From Erythrobacter sp. (lineage in GTDB: Bacteria; Pseudomonadota; Alphaproteobacteria; Sphingomonadales; Sphingomonadaceae): a DNA stretch of 8,232 nucleotides. The translations under genes and the position numbers were made by a program. Of the stretch, positions 1 through 6,836 are shown piece by piece. The stretch is taken from contig DMWU01000228.1 in the NCBI GenBank assembly GCA_003483125.1, positions 1-8,232 on the forward strand. The letters run 5' to 3'. Positions within the stretch are counted from its first letter, which is position 1. Every line of letters begins with the position of its first letter. The notes below the pieces were generated by a model, which saw only the letters and a program-made list of their open reading frames with translations, was not told the DNA's origin and did not search any database.

Positions 1-753
1 GCGCAGTTGCTCGGCTCCGAAACTGCAATTCAGGCCGATAGAAACCGGCCGGGCGTGGCGGACGGCATTCCAGAATGCCTCGACCGTATGACCCGAGAGG
101 TTACGGCCGGAAAGATCGGTTAGCGTAAGCGAGATCATCAACGGCACTTCGCGGCCCAGATCCACCTCAAGGTCTTTCACTGCCTTGATGGCAGCCTTGC
201 AATTGAGTGTGTCAAATACGGTCTCGACCAGGATGAAATCGGCCCCACCTTCAATCAGCGCGGCAGCCTGCTCGCGATAGACATCCACGACTTCATCAAA
301 TGTCACTTCGCGAAAGCCGGGATCTTCAACATTTGGTGACAATGACAATGTCTTGTTTGTTGGCCCCATCGACCCGCACACGAAACGATCAATACCGTCC
401 TTCGCGCTCGCTTCATCGCATGCCTCGCGGATCACCTTGGCGGCGGCAACATTCATTTCGTGCACCAAATCTTCCGCGCCATAGTCAGCCTGGCTGATAC
501 GGTTAGCGTTGAAAGTATTGGTGGCAAGGACCGTCGCACCGGCATCAATATAGTTGTCGCAGATCTTGCGGATCAGCCCGGGCTGGGTGAGGTTGACCAG
601 ATCATTATTGCCCTTCTGATCCTGTTCAAGCTCTGTAGAACCGGCATAATCCTCCGCTGATAGCCCGGCGCGCTGCACTTCGGTGCCATAGGGACCATCC
701 TTGATCAGGATCTGCTTTGCAGCGGCGGCTTGAAGTCTTTCGCGAGCGCTCAT
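1..753 (-). CDS. metH: Methionine synthase, homocysteine-binding N-terminal part (partial, runs off left edge)
   Basis: The first 251 codons of a cobalamin-dependent methionine synthase-type protein, or of a stand-alone homocysteine S-methyltransferase subunit, are present; the C-terminus lies beyond position 1. The family transfers a methyl group (from methylcobalamin in MetH) to homocysteine in the cytoplasm, giving methionine. Visible motifs are DGPYGTEVQ (residues 19-27, the usual DGxxGT barrel-start motif), ATNTFNAN, CGSMGPTNKTLS, FILVETVFDTLNCKAA and SIGLNCSFGAEQLR. The Cys in GLNC (C243) matches the first zinc/homocysteine ligand of E. coli MetH (C247); the later Cys-Cys pair is outside the window. 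The ATG at 753 follows an AGGAA ribosome site (761-765, 7-nt gap) and overlaps the metF stop as ATGA. It is the last visible gene of the regulator-metF-metH operon. Whether the gene is full-length or a split MetH subunit cannot be seen here. Confidence 0.9.
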   Translation of the reverse strand, partial: MSARERLQAAAAKQILIKDGPYGTEVQRAGLSAEDYAGSTELEQDQKGNNDLVNLTQPGLIRKICDNYIDAGATVLATNTFNANRISQADYGAEDLVHEMNVAAAKVIREACDEASAKDGIDRFVCGSMGPTNKTLSLSPNVEDPGFREVTFDEVVDVYREQAAALIEGGADFILVETVFDTLNCKAAIKAVKDLEVDLGREVPLMISLTLTDLSGRNLSGHTVEAFWNAVRHARPVSIGLNCSFGAEQLR

Positions 754-1679
754 TTGAGTGTTCCTGCTGGACGCTTGCCGAGCATGTGGCAGATAGCATA
801 GCTCAGCTCTGCACGGTTGAGCGTATAGAAATGAAACTGGCGGACACCACCTGCATAAAGCCTTCTGCATAGCTCTGCGGCGATTGTGGCACTGACCAGT
901 TGCCGCGCTGCGGGCCTTTCATCCAACCCTGCAAACAAGCCTTCCATCCAGTCCGGTATTGCTGTTCCGCACAGGCCAGACATACGCTGCACAGCGGCGA
1001 AGCTCAGCACCGGCATTACCCCTGGTACGATCTCGCCCTCGATCCCGGCGGCCGCCGCCTTGTCGCGGAAGCGAAAAAAGCATTCAGGCTCAAAGAAGAA
1101 TTGCGTGATGGCACGCGTTGCGCCCGTATCAAACTTGCGCTTCAGATTATCCAGATCAGCCTGCGCATCGGAAGAATCCGGATGCACTTCCGGATAGGCT
1201 GCCACCGAAATCTCAAAATCGGCCACTTTCTTTAAGCCGGCGATCAAATCTACCGCATTATGGTACCCGCCAGGATGCGGAGTATAGCTCGATTGACCGT
1301 CAGGCGGATCACCGCGAAGCGCCACTATGTGACGGATACCCTCCTCCCAATAATGCCGGGCAACCGCATCGACTTGTTCGCGCGTAGTCTCGACGCAAGT
1401 TAAGTGGGCTGCAGCCGGTATATTTGCCTCGTTCTGGATACGAACAACCGATTGGTGTGTACGCTCGCGCGTTGAGCCGCCCGCGCCATAGGTGACCGAA
1501 ACGAAGCGCGGGGCAAGCGGGCCAAGCGTTTCGACACTTTGCCACAATGTATCGGCCATCTTCTCGGTCTTGGGCGGGAAGAATTCAAAGCTGACGTCGA
1601 TATCGCCTGCCAGCCCGTAGAAAAGCGGGCTATCCAGCGCAAGCTGCGCCTCTCGCATTTGCTCGATCGTCGGGCTCAT
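750..1679 (-). CDS. metF: 5,10-methylenetetrahydrofolate reductase
   Basis: This 309-residue flavoprotein reduces 5,10-methylene-THF to 5-methyl-THF, the methyl donor for MetH, in the cytoplasm. Length fits bacterial MetF (about 290-310). Motifs in order are SFEFFPPKT (residues 30-38), with E32 matching the catalytic Glu28 of E. coli; SVTYGAGGSTRERT (61-74); HLTCVE (92-97); and ALRGDPP (120-126), with D124 matching Asp120 that tunes FAD and folate binding. A later AAYPEVHPDS segment, then ITQFFFEP, GIMP-like PGVMPVLSF and a FHFYTLNR motif near the C-terminus complete the TIM-barrel pattern. The start is well supported: AAGGAG (1688-1693) lies 8 nt upstream inside the preceding gene, and the ATG overlaps that gene's TGA as ATGA. 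Its own TGA overlaps the metH ATG in the same way, so the three genes are probably translated in a coupled fashion from one mRNA. Confidence 0.97.
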   Translation of the reverse strand: MSPTIEQMREAQLALDSPLFYGLAGDIDVSFEFFPPKTEKMADTLWQSVETLGPLAPRFVSVTYGAGGSTRERTHQSVVRIQNEANIPAAAHLTCVETTREQVDAVARHYWEEGIRHIVALRGDPPDGQSSYTPHPGGYHNAVDLIAGLKKVADFEISVAAYPEVHPDSSDAQADLDNLKRKFDTGATRAITQFFFEPECFFRFRDKAAAAGIEGEIVPGVMPVLSFAAVQRMSGLCGTAIPDWMEGLFAGLDERPAARQLVSATIAAELCRRLYAGGVRQFHFYTLNRAELSYAICHMLGKRPAGTLK

Positions 1680-2662
1680 GCGCGCTTCTCCTTCTTTGCC
1701 TCGCTTCGCGCACCGGGGGCGCTCTGGCCGACCCAGATCTTGACTACCAACTCGCCTTCGTCGAGCGCTACTGGCGGTACTAGCCTGAAGCCTGCCGCGC
1801 GTAGCATTTGCCTGAGTTGCGTGTCTGAAAAGCCCAATCGCGCATGCGCGTGGCGTTCACGCAACTCCTCGCGATCATGTGCAGCGAAGTCGACAATCGC
1901 GATCCTTCCACCGGGTTTGATCACCCGGCTTGCTTCCGTGAGTGCAAGTGCAGGTTCCTGCGCAAAATGCAGTACCTGGTGCAGCAGGATCGTATCGAAA
2001 TGATCTGATGGAAACGGCAAGTCCAGGAAATCGCCCTGCACCAACTCTACAGATTCTGCAGGCAAGTGCTGAAGCTTTGCCCGCGCGATACGCAACATCT
2101 CGAGGCTTTTGTCGAGCGCCACGATCCGTTCTGCACGCGGCGCGAAAAGCTCTGCCATCCGGCCTGTTCCGGTGCCAATGTCGAGCAGGCAACCAAGCGG
2201 TTCGTCACCGAGTGCTGCGATCAGCGCACCTTCCACCGTGCCATCGGGGCTGTGCATGCTGCGAAGCTCGTCCCAATCCTCCGCATGCCGTGCGAAATAG
2301 CCTTCAGCTGTTTTTTCGCGTGCGGCGCGAATGGCGGATAGCTTGCGCCGGTCCTCTTCGCATTGACGCGCAAAAAGCGCGTCTTCGCGCTCTGCCGCCG
2401 CAAGTAGCCGGGCGACCGCGCCAGCCAATGGTGATGCGCTGTCCGGGGCACTGGGCGCACGCAGGAAGACCCAGCTTCCCTCGCGCCTCCTTTCTGCAAG
2501 GCCCGCATCGCACAATATGCTTATATGTCGAGAGACCCGCGGTTGGCTTTGGCCCAATACCTGAGCCAGTTCCCCCACGGCAAGTTCCATCGCCCCCAAG
2601 AGCTGCACCATGCGCAGCCTCGTTGGGTCGGCGAGAGCCCGGAAAATCGCCTCAACATTCAT
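1676..2662 (-). CDS. ArsR-family repressor fused to SAM-dependent methyltransferase domain
   Basis: A 328-residue two-domain protein at the head of the methionine operon. Residues about 1-70 are an ArsR-type winged helix (MNVEAIFRALADPTRLRMVQ start; recognition helix around SQPRVSRHIS, residues 39-48; wing RREGSWVFLR). The CxC metal-binding motif of ArsR/SmtB sensors is absent, so metal sensing is unlikely. Residues about 115-300 are a class I methyltransferase: an EGYFARHAEDWDELRSMH linker, glycine motif DIGTGTGR (161-168), ALDKSLEML, a QGDFLDLPF strand and GGRIAIVDF. Such fusions next to metF/metH are known in Alphaproteobacteria, and SahR, an ArsR-type methionine-cycle regulator, is known in Proteobacteria. 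Equivalence to SahR is inference. An upstream extension in frame to 2758 is possible, but it would translate the operator palindrome and matches no family N-terminus, so I choose the ATG at 2662. No good ribosome site precedes it. Its role is probably autorepression and control of metF-metH according to SAM/SAH. Confidence 0.9.
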   Translation of the reverse strand: MNVEAIFRALADPTRLRMVQLLGAMELAVGELAQVLGQSQPRVSRHISILCDAGLAERRREGSWVFLRAPSAPDSASPLAGAVARLLAAAEREDALFARQCEEDRRKLSAIRAAREKTAEGYFARHAEDWDELRSMHSPDGTVEGALIAALGDEPLGCLLDIGTGTGRMAELFAPRAERIVALDKSLEMLRIARAKLQHLPAESVELVQGDFLDLPFPSDHFDTILLHQVLHFAQEPALALTEASRVIKPGGRIAIVDFAAHDREELRERHAHARLGFSDTQLRQMLRAAGFRLVPPVALDEGELVVKIWVGQSAPGARSEAKKEKRA

Positions 2663-2669
2663 GCAAGGA

Positions 2670-2693
2670 AGATATAAAGATATTTTTATATCT
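2670..2693 (-). promoter_or_regulatory. Candidate operator (24-bp palindrome) overlapping the regulator-metF-metH promoter
   Basis: AGATATAAA (2670-2678) and TTTATATCT (2685-2693) form perfect 9-bp arms around a 6-bp centre; counting the centre, 11 of 12 base pairs are symmetric. The AT-rich palindrome lies 8 bp upstream of the regulator ATG at 2662, where an autorepressing ArsR dimer would bind. On the minus strand it contains TATAAA (2690-2685), a plausible -10 element with no good -35. TTTACA (2698-2693) could instead be a -35 with TATATC (2676-2671) as -10, 16 bp apart, giving a nearly leaderless mRNA. In either case a bound repressor would cover the promoter. The palindrome is seen; the binding protein is inferred from position. 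Confidence 0.65.
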
Positions 2694-2717
2694 GTAAATC
2701 GTGCGCGGAATAGAAAT

Positions 2718-2735
2718 GGTTGCGCGCAGGCAACC
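2718..2735. repeat. Inverted repeat GGTTGC-N6-GCAACC
   Basis: Perfect 6-bp arms (2718-2723 and 2730-2735) surround a 6-bp spacer, in the divergent region upstream of the methionine operon promoter. The same arm sequence recurs in the palindrome at 2846-2855 inside the ppk promoter. It could be a binding site for a factor acting on both directions, or chance. Confidence 0.3.
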
Positions 2736-2804
2736 AATCGCATGCATGAAAGGCGCATATTGCTTCATAAGATGCTACGCCAAGTCCCGCTTCCTGACTT
2801 TAGG

Positions 2805-2820
2805 CTCTGAATAATCAGAG
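2805..2820. repeat. Short inverted repeat CTCTGA-N4-TCAGAG
   Basis: Perfect 6-bp arms flank ATAA, about 17 bp upstream of the -35 hexamer of the ppk promoter. No T-run follows, so it is not an intrinsic terminator. It may be a regulatory site for ppk-ppx or chance. Confidence 0.2.
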
Positions 2821-2836
2821 TTCTCACCTGGTTAGA

Positions 2837-2865
2837 TTGACTCGCGGTTGCAACCTAAATGTAAT
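2837..2865 (+). promoter_or_regulatory. Sigma70-type promoter for ppk-ppx
   Basis: TTGACT (2837-2842) and TGTAAT (2860-2865) are each one base from consensus and are separated by the ideal 17 bp. Transcription would start near 2872-2875, only a few bases before the in-frame ATG at 2877 but about 40 bases before the ATG at 2913. A perfect 10-bp palindrome GGTTGCAACC (2846-2855) lies in the spacer and could be an operator. No clear Pho box (paired CTGTNAT-like repeats) is visible. Confidence 0.6.
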
Positions 2866-2895
2866 ATTAGCCATACATGCCCAGCGGTGAACTCC

Positions 2896-2901
2896 GGAGA
2901 A
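2896..2901 (+). promoter_or_regulatory. Ribosome binding site deciding the ppk start
   Basis: GGAGAA ends 11 nt before the ATG at 2913. The alternative ATG at 2877 has no Shine-Dalgarno-like sequence and sits within about 5 nt of the predicted transcription start. The spacing to 2913 is slightly long, so the support is moderate. Confidence 0.45.
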
Positions 2902-2912
2902 TAGCTCGTAAA

Positions 2913-5060
2913 ATGAACGCGCTTGAACCTGTCGCACATAGTGTTGATGTCCAGTCGCCTGAAGAACGATACGTCAATCGCGAATTGTCTTGGCTGTCGT
3001 TTAACCGGCGGGTTCTGGCCGAGGCGGAGAATGAGAGATACCCGCTGCTGGAGCGGCTCCGTTTCCTTTCGATCTCTGCCAGCAATCTTGACGAATTCAC
3101 CATGATCAGGATTGCCGGGCTTGAAGGCCAGGCTAGCCGCGGTATCGAAACGACCGCGATTAATGGCCTCTCACCGCGCCAGCAACTCGATGCCATTCGC
3201 GAGGGACTGCTCGAGCTTGAAGATCGCCAACAGCTGGCGCTTGAAACATTGCGCGGCCTTCTGGCGGATGAAGGGATCGTCATCGCGAAAGTCGAACAAC
3301 TCGATCGGAGTGAGATTACCTGGCTGGAGGATTATTTCACGACCGACATCCTGCCGTTGATCACACCACAGGCAATCGATCCTTCACACCCATTTCCTTT
3401 CGTGGCCAATCTCGGAATGGGCCTCATCTTCAGGCTCAAGCGAGGCAAGCGTAAGGGTGACTTGGTCGAGATGGTCCTGATCCCCAGCGGGGTCCCCAGA
3501 TTTGTACGGGTGCCCGGCCCACTGGCCGTCTACGTGACAATCGAACAACTCATCACGCGCTTTGCCAAGCAGCTCTTCCCCGGTTTCAAGATCCTGGGAG
3601 ATGGACTGTTCCGCGTACTGCGCGACAGCGATATCGAGGTAGAAGAAGAGGCCGAGGATCTTGTGCGCTTCTTCCGCACTGCTATCCAGCGCCGCAGAAG
3701 GGGCCGCACAGTTCTGTTGGAGCTGGACGAGGATTGCGATCCGGCCGCAGAAGCGCTGTTGCGCGAACAGTTCGACGTTGATGCAGCCATGATCGTCAAG
3801 ACCGACGGCATGCTGGGGTTACGTCACCTTGAGGCCATTTTTGCAGAAAGCCGCACCGACCTGAAGTTCGCGCCATTTGATCCGCGCTATCCCGAGCGAA
3901 TTCTTGCGCATGATGGCGACTGCTTCTCGGCCATTCGGGAAAAGGACATCATAATCCATCACCCATATGAAAACTTCGAGGTCGTGGTAGATTTCCTGCA
4001 TCAGGCAGCCGCCGATCCCGCAGTCGTCTCGATCAAGCAAACGCTCTATCGTGCAGGTGACCAATCGCCAGTCATCGCAGCGCTCATCGATGCAGCCCAG
4101 GCGGGAAAGGCTGTCACCGCCGTAGTCGAGCTAAAGGCGCGCTTCGATGAAGAGCGTAACATCCATTGGGCGAACGAACTGGAACGGGCCGGCGTTCAGG
4201 TGATTTATGGCTTTACCGAATGGAAGACGCACGCAAAGGTAAGCCTGGTGGTGCGCAGGGAGGACGAAGGCTACCGCACCTACTGCCATTTCGGTACAGG
4301 CAATTACCATCCTGTAAATGCACGGATATATACCGATCTAAGCTATTTTACCGCCAATCCAGCGCTTGGCCGGGACGCTGCTAAACTGTTCAACTTTGTT
4401 ACCGGGTATGTTGAACCTGCCAAGCTCGAGTGCATCGCGATTTCACCGATTGATTTGCGCGAGAAGCTGTATGAGCTGATAGATTGCGAGATTGAAAACT
4501 CGCGGGCTGGTAAGCCGGCCGGAATCTGGTTGAAACTCAATTCGATCACAAATCAGGCAATGATCGACAAGCTTTACGAGGCAAGCTCTGCGGGCGTGCA
4601 GATCCACATGGTAGTACGCGGCATCTGCTCCTTAAGGGCAGGTGTTCCGGGACTATCTGAGAACATCCATGTGAAATCGATCATAGGTCGCTTCCTAGAG
4701 CACGGACGCATCTGGGCCTTCGCCAATGGTCACGAATTGCCAAGCCGAAAGGCACAAGTTTTTATAACCAGTGCCGATGCAATGTCCCGCAACCTTGACA
4801 GGAGGGTCGAGGTGCTGGTCCCAATTACCAACAAGACGGTTCACGATCAGGTACTCGGCCAGGTCATGCTGGCCAATATACTCGATACCGAACAAAGCTG
4901 GGCCCTGCAGCCGGACGGTCAATACTTACGGATACATCGCGGCGAATCCGGCTTTAACTGCCATGAGTACTTCATGAGTAACCCGTCGCTATCTGGTCGC
5001 GGCGCCGCATTGAAGTCGCATGACGTGCCTCATTTATCGCTGGGTAGCGGAAAGGCCTAG
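2913..5060 (+). CDS. ppk: Polyphosphate kinase (PPK1)
   Basis: PPK1 reversibly polymerises the gamma-phosphate of ATP into polyphosphate. From the ATG at 2913 it has 715 residues; an upstream in-frame ATG at 2877 would give 727. The N domain carries YVNRELSWLSFNRRVL and SNLDEFTMIRIAGL; a middle domain, then the two phospholipase-D-like C domains follow. Four key residues align with E. coli PPK1 at a constant offset of +5: R380 (TLYR; E. coli R375) and R410 (ARFDEE; R405) for Mg/phosphate binding, H440 (KTHAK; H435, the autophosphorylated histidine) and H597 (RFLEH; H592). HFGTGNYHP and GICSLRAGVPGLSENI are also family signatures. The enzyme should be active. The extra N-terminus from 2877 looks non-conserved, and promoter position plus the GGAGAA site favour 2913. 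ppx follows after 3 bp in the same operon. Confidence 0.97.
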   Translation: MNALEPVAHSVDVQSPEERYVNRELSWLSFNRRVLAEAENERYPLLERLRFLSISASNLDEFTMIRIAGLEGQASRGIETTAINGLSPRQQLDAIREGLLELEDRQQLALETLRGLLADEGIVIAKVEQLDRSEITWLEDYFTTDILPLITPQAIDPSHPFPFVANLGMGLIFRLKRGKRKGDLVEMVLIPSGVPRFVRVPGPLAVYVTIEQLITRFAKQLFPGFKILGDGLFRVLRDSDIEVEEEAEDLVRFFRTAIQRRRRGRTVLLELDEDCDPAAEALLREQFDVDAAMIVKTDGMLGLRHLEAIFAESRTDLKFAPFDPRYPERILAHDGDCFSAIREKDIIIHHPYENFEVVVDFLHQAAADPAVVSIKQTLYRAGDQSPVIAALIDAAQAGKAVTAVVELKARFDEERNIHWANELERAGVQVIYGFTEWKTHAKVSLVVRREDEGYRTYCHFGTGNYHPVNARIYTDLSYFTANPALGRDAAKLFNFVTGYVEPAKLECIAISPIDLREKLYELIDCEIENSRAGKPAGIWLKLNSITNQAMIDKLYEASSAGVQIHMVVRGICSLRAGVPGLSENIHVKSIIGRFLEHGRIWAFANGHELPSRKAQVFITSADAMSRNLDRRVEVLVPITNKTVHDQVLGQVMLANILDTEQSWALQPDGQYLRIHRGESGFNCHEYFMSNPSLSGRGAALKSHDVPHLSLGSGKA

Positions 5061-5063
5061 CCC

Positions 5064-6599
5064 ATGCGAATCTCGCGCAAGGCACGGTGGGAACGCCGCC
5101 ACCTCTATCCCCGTCGCGCGGTCATCGATATCGGATCGAACACTGTCCGACTTGTTGTCTATGATGGGCCACTGCGCGCACCCGAGGTCATCTGGAACGA
5201 GAAAGTCGCGGCGAGATTGGGTCAGGACCTTTCGACTTCCGGCAAGATTCCTCCAGTTGCATCGAAGGAAGCCTTGGGAGCCTTGGCACGATATGCGCTG
5301 ATTGTCGAAGACCTTGGTGTAGAACACGTACAAACAGTTGCAACGGCTGCGGCACGCGAGGCATCCAACGGGGCGGCTTTCCTGAGGAAAGTGAAAAAAC
5401 TGGGGCTCAAACCCCGGCTGTTGAGCGGTGAAGAAGAGGCACGCGTATCGGCAATGGGCGTGATCGGCGCGTTTCCGGGAGCGCAGGGAACTGTGGCCGA
5501 CCTCGGCGGCGGGAGTCTAGAATTCGTATCGATAGAGCATGGCGATCACCACCGCGGGTCCAGCCTGCCACTGGGCACGCTTCGTCTTCCTGCACTTCGA
5601 GCCAAGAGCAATTTTGGCAAGCGTATTCGTAAGGAAATGGGCAAGGTTGGCTGGGCCCAGGCCCATCCCGGTCCGCTCTACATGGTTGGCGGTACCTGGC
5701 GAGCACTTGCCCGCTATGCGATGAACGCGGCCGACTACCCGTTGACCGATCCGCACGGGTTCGAACTTGATGTCGAAGAGGCGCAGCGGCTCTGCAGTAA
5801 GCTGGTTCGCGCCAAGCCGGAAAAGCTGTCCAGCATCATGGGCATCAGCGCCATGCGCTCGACTTGCCTCCCCGATGCTGCGGCGATGCTGCGCGTGATG
5901 CTGGATGAATTCGAACCGGATGGATTGATCTTTTCATCCTGGGGGCTGCGCGAGGGGCTGTTGTTCGACGAGCTTGACCCCTTGCAGCGCGCCAAGGACC
6001 CCCTCCTCGCCGGTGTGGTCGCCTTTGCCGGCGTTCGCGATGCTTCGATAACTGTCGCTACGCGTCTTGCTGGATGGACGGTCAATATAACCAGGGACAG
6101 CGGCAATCCGGATGAGCCATTGCGGCTTGCCGCAATTCAGCTGGCCATGGCCCTGCAGCGCGTCGAACCGAATTTGCGCCATAATTACGCGACAGAGTGG
6201 GCTCTCGACAAAAGGTGGATTGGATGTGACGCGCGTGGGCGGGCGATGATTTGCTCGGCACTTCTTGGCAGCTTGGGTCGGACTGAAGTTCCCGTGTCAT
6301 TCCGGCGGCTGGCGAGCGATGACGATTTGCACGAGGGGCTGACCTGGGGCCTCGGCTATCGTGTCGCGCGCCGATTGCGAGCAGGCTCGCACGCCATGAT
6401 GACAACTAGCTCTCTCACGCGGAAGAAGAACAAGCTTGTATTGCGCCTCGACAAGAGCCGCGCGGCAATGGCTCACTACCCGCTTACATTCGACCTCGAA
6501 GTACTCGCGACATGGCTCGACCTCGAACCGAAGATAAAGATCGGATCATATGATTTTGAAGAGGATGCGCATAGCGTTCGCGTCGATCGATCGGCTTGA
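5064..6599 (+). CDS. ppx: Exopolyphosphatase, Ppx/GppA family
   Basis: A 511-residue member of the Ppx/GppA family, which releases terminal phosphate from polyphosphate or hydrolyses pppGpp. The ASKHA-fold ATPase-like core shows AVIDIGSNTVRLVVYD (residues 19-34, phosphate loop 1), TVATAAAREASN (91-102), LLSGEEEARVSAMG (119-132) with E125 matching catalytic Glu121 of E. coli Ppx, and ADLGGGSLEF (145-154) with D146 matching Asp143. A GLREGLLFDEL motif closes the core; the remaining C-terminal part is an alpha-helical region without an obvious HD pair. The ATG lies 3 bp after the ppk stop, with AAAGG (5051-5055) 8 nt upstream. The operon partner makes exopolyphosphatase the better call than GppA. 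An alternative start is not suggested by the family alignment, although the basic first 17 residues are probably flexible. No convincing intrinsic terminator follows. Confidence 0.93.
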   Translation: MRISRKARWERRHLYPRRAVIDIGSNTVRLVVYDGPLRAPEVIWNEKVAARLGQDLSTSGKIPPVASKEALGALARYALIVEDLGVEHVQTVATAAAREASNGAAFLRKVKKLGLKPRLLSGEEEARVSAMGVIGAFPGAQGTVADLGGGSLEFVSIEHGDHHRGSSLPLGTLRLPALRAKSNFGKRIRKEMGKVGWAQAHPGPLYMVGGTWRALARYAMNAADYPLTDPHGFELDVEEAQRLCSKLVRAKPEKLSSIMGISAMRSTCLPDAAAMLRVMLDEFEPDGLIFSSWGLREGLLFDELDPLQRAKDPLLAGVVAFAGVRDASITVATRLAGWTVNITRDSGNPDEPLRLAAIQLAMALQRVEPNLRHNYATEWALDKRWIGCDARGRAMICSALLGSLGRTEVPVSFRRLASDDDLHEGLTWGLGYRVARRLRAGSHAMMTTSSLTRKKNKLVLRLDKSRAAMAHYPLTFDLEVLATWLDLEPKIKIGSYDFEEDAHSVRVDRSA

Positions 6600-6609
6600 A
6601 TTTTAGCGA

Positions 6610-6711
6610 TCAGAAGGGGCAGCCGCAGCCCCAAAGCGACCCAAGCAGGACCCAAACTATGATAAAAGCAGTCAGCCCGCTAGCGACCCAGTTGCTGACG
6701 CTCGCTTCGAA
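6610..6711 (-). other. Short hydrophobic reading frame without a start codon (possible remnant)
   Basis: On the minus strand 33 codons run from a TAA-adjacent TTC to a TGA at 6612-6610. They encode a membrane-segment-like peptide including SNWVASGLTAFIIVWVLLG and ending GCGCPF. No ATG, GTG or TTG occurs in the frame after the TAA stop just upstream, and the other two frames offer no start that joins it. It could be the decayed end of a small membrane protein gene or chance in a 147-bp gap between ppx and the tRNA. I do not recognise it. Confidence 0.2.
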
Positions 6712-6746
6712 TTACGTAACGTATTGATACAAAGTGATAAAAAAGG

Positions 6747-6822
6747 TGGTGCCGCTTACGTGACTCGAACACGTGACCCCATCATTACGAATGATGTGCT
6801 CTACCAACTGAGCTAAAGCGGC
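6747..6822 (-). tRNA. tRNA-Thr (anticodon CGT)
   Basis: On the minus strand the 76-nt cloverleaf is complete. It has acceptor GCCGCTT (from 6822) paired with AAGCGGC, a D-arm around AGCTCAGTTGGTAGAGC, anticodon stem CATCA/TGATG with loop TTCGTAA (anticodon CGT, reads ACG) and T-loop GTTCGAGTC. The discriminator is A at 6750 and the CCA is encoded (6749-6747). Six T's on the transcribed strand (6744-6739) follow 2 nt after the CCA and may help end transcription. It lies 65 nt downstream of tRNA-Cys on the same strand, so they could be co-transcribed, although a separate promoter is possible. Confidence 0.97.
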
Positions 6823-6836
6823 ACTGCTAACCGCGG

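Noticed and set aside
886..1235. Plus-strand open frames opposite metF
   Set aside because: Composition is that of a shadow frame, and metF on the other strand has all family motifs intact.
1942..2697. A 251-codon open frame on the plus strand opposite the ArsR-methyltransferase gene
   Set aside because: It lies antisense to a clearly conserved gene, has no recognisable motif, and is Arg/Pro/Ala/Ser-rich as expected of shadow frames in GC-rich coding DNA.
2663..2758. N-terminal extension of the ArsR-methyltransferase to an ATG at 2758
   Set aside because: It would translate the 24-bp palindrome and promoter, has no family similarity, and the usual ArsR N-terminus begins at 2662.
2867..3283. 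Minus-strand 138-codon frame opposite the start of ppk
   Set aside because: It is Ser/Arg-rich low-complexity sequence antisense to conserved PPK1 N-terminal motifs.
6616..6632. GGGGC-N7-GCCCC hairpin after ppx as an intrinsic terminator
   Set aside because: The stem is only 5 bp and no T-run follows in either direction.
6659..6727. 22-codon plus-strand frame starting ATG ATA AAA in the ppx-tRNA gap
   Set aside because: It is too short, has no ribosome site and no recognisable feature.
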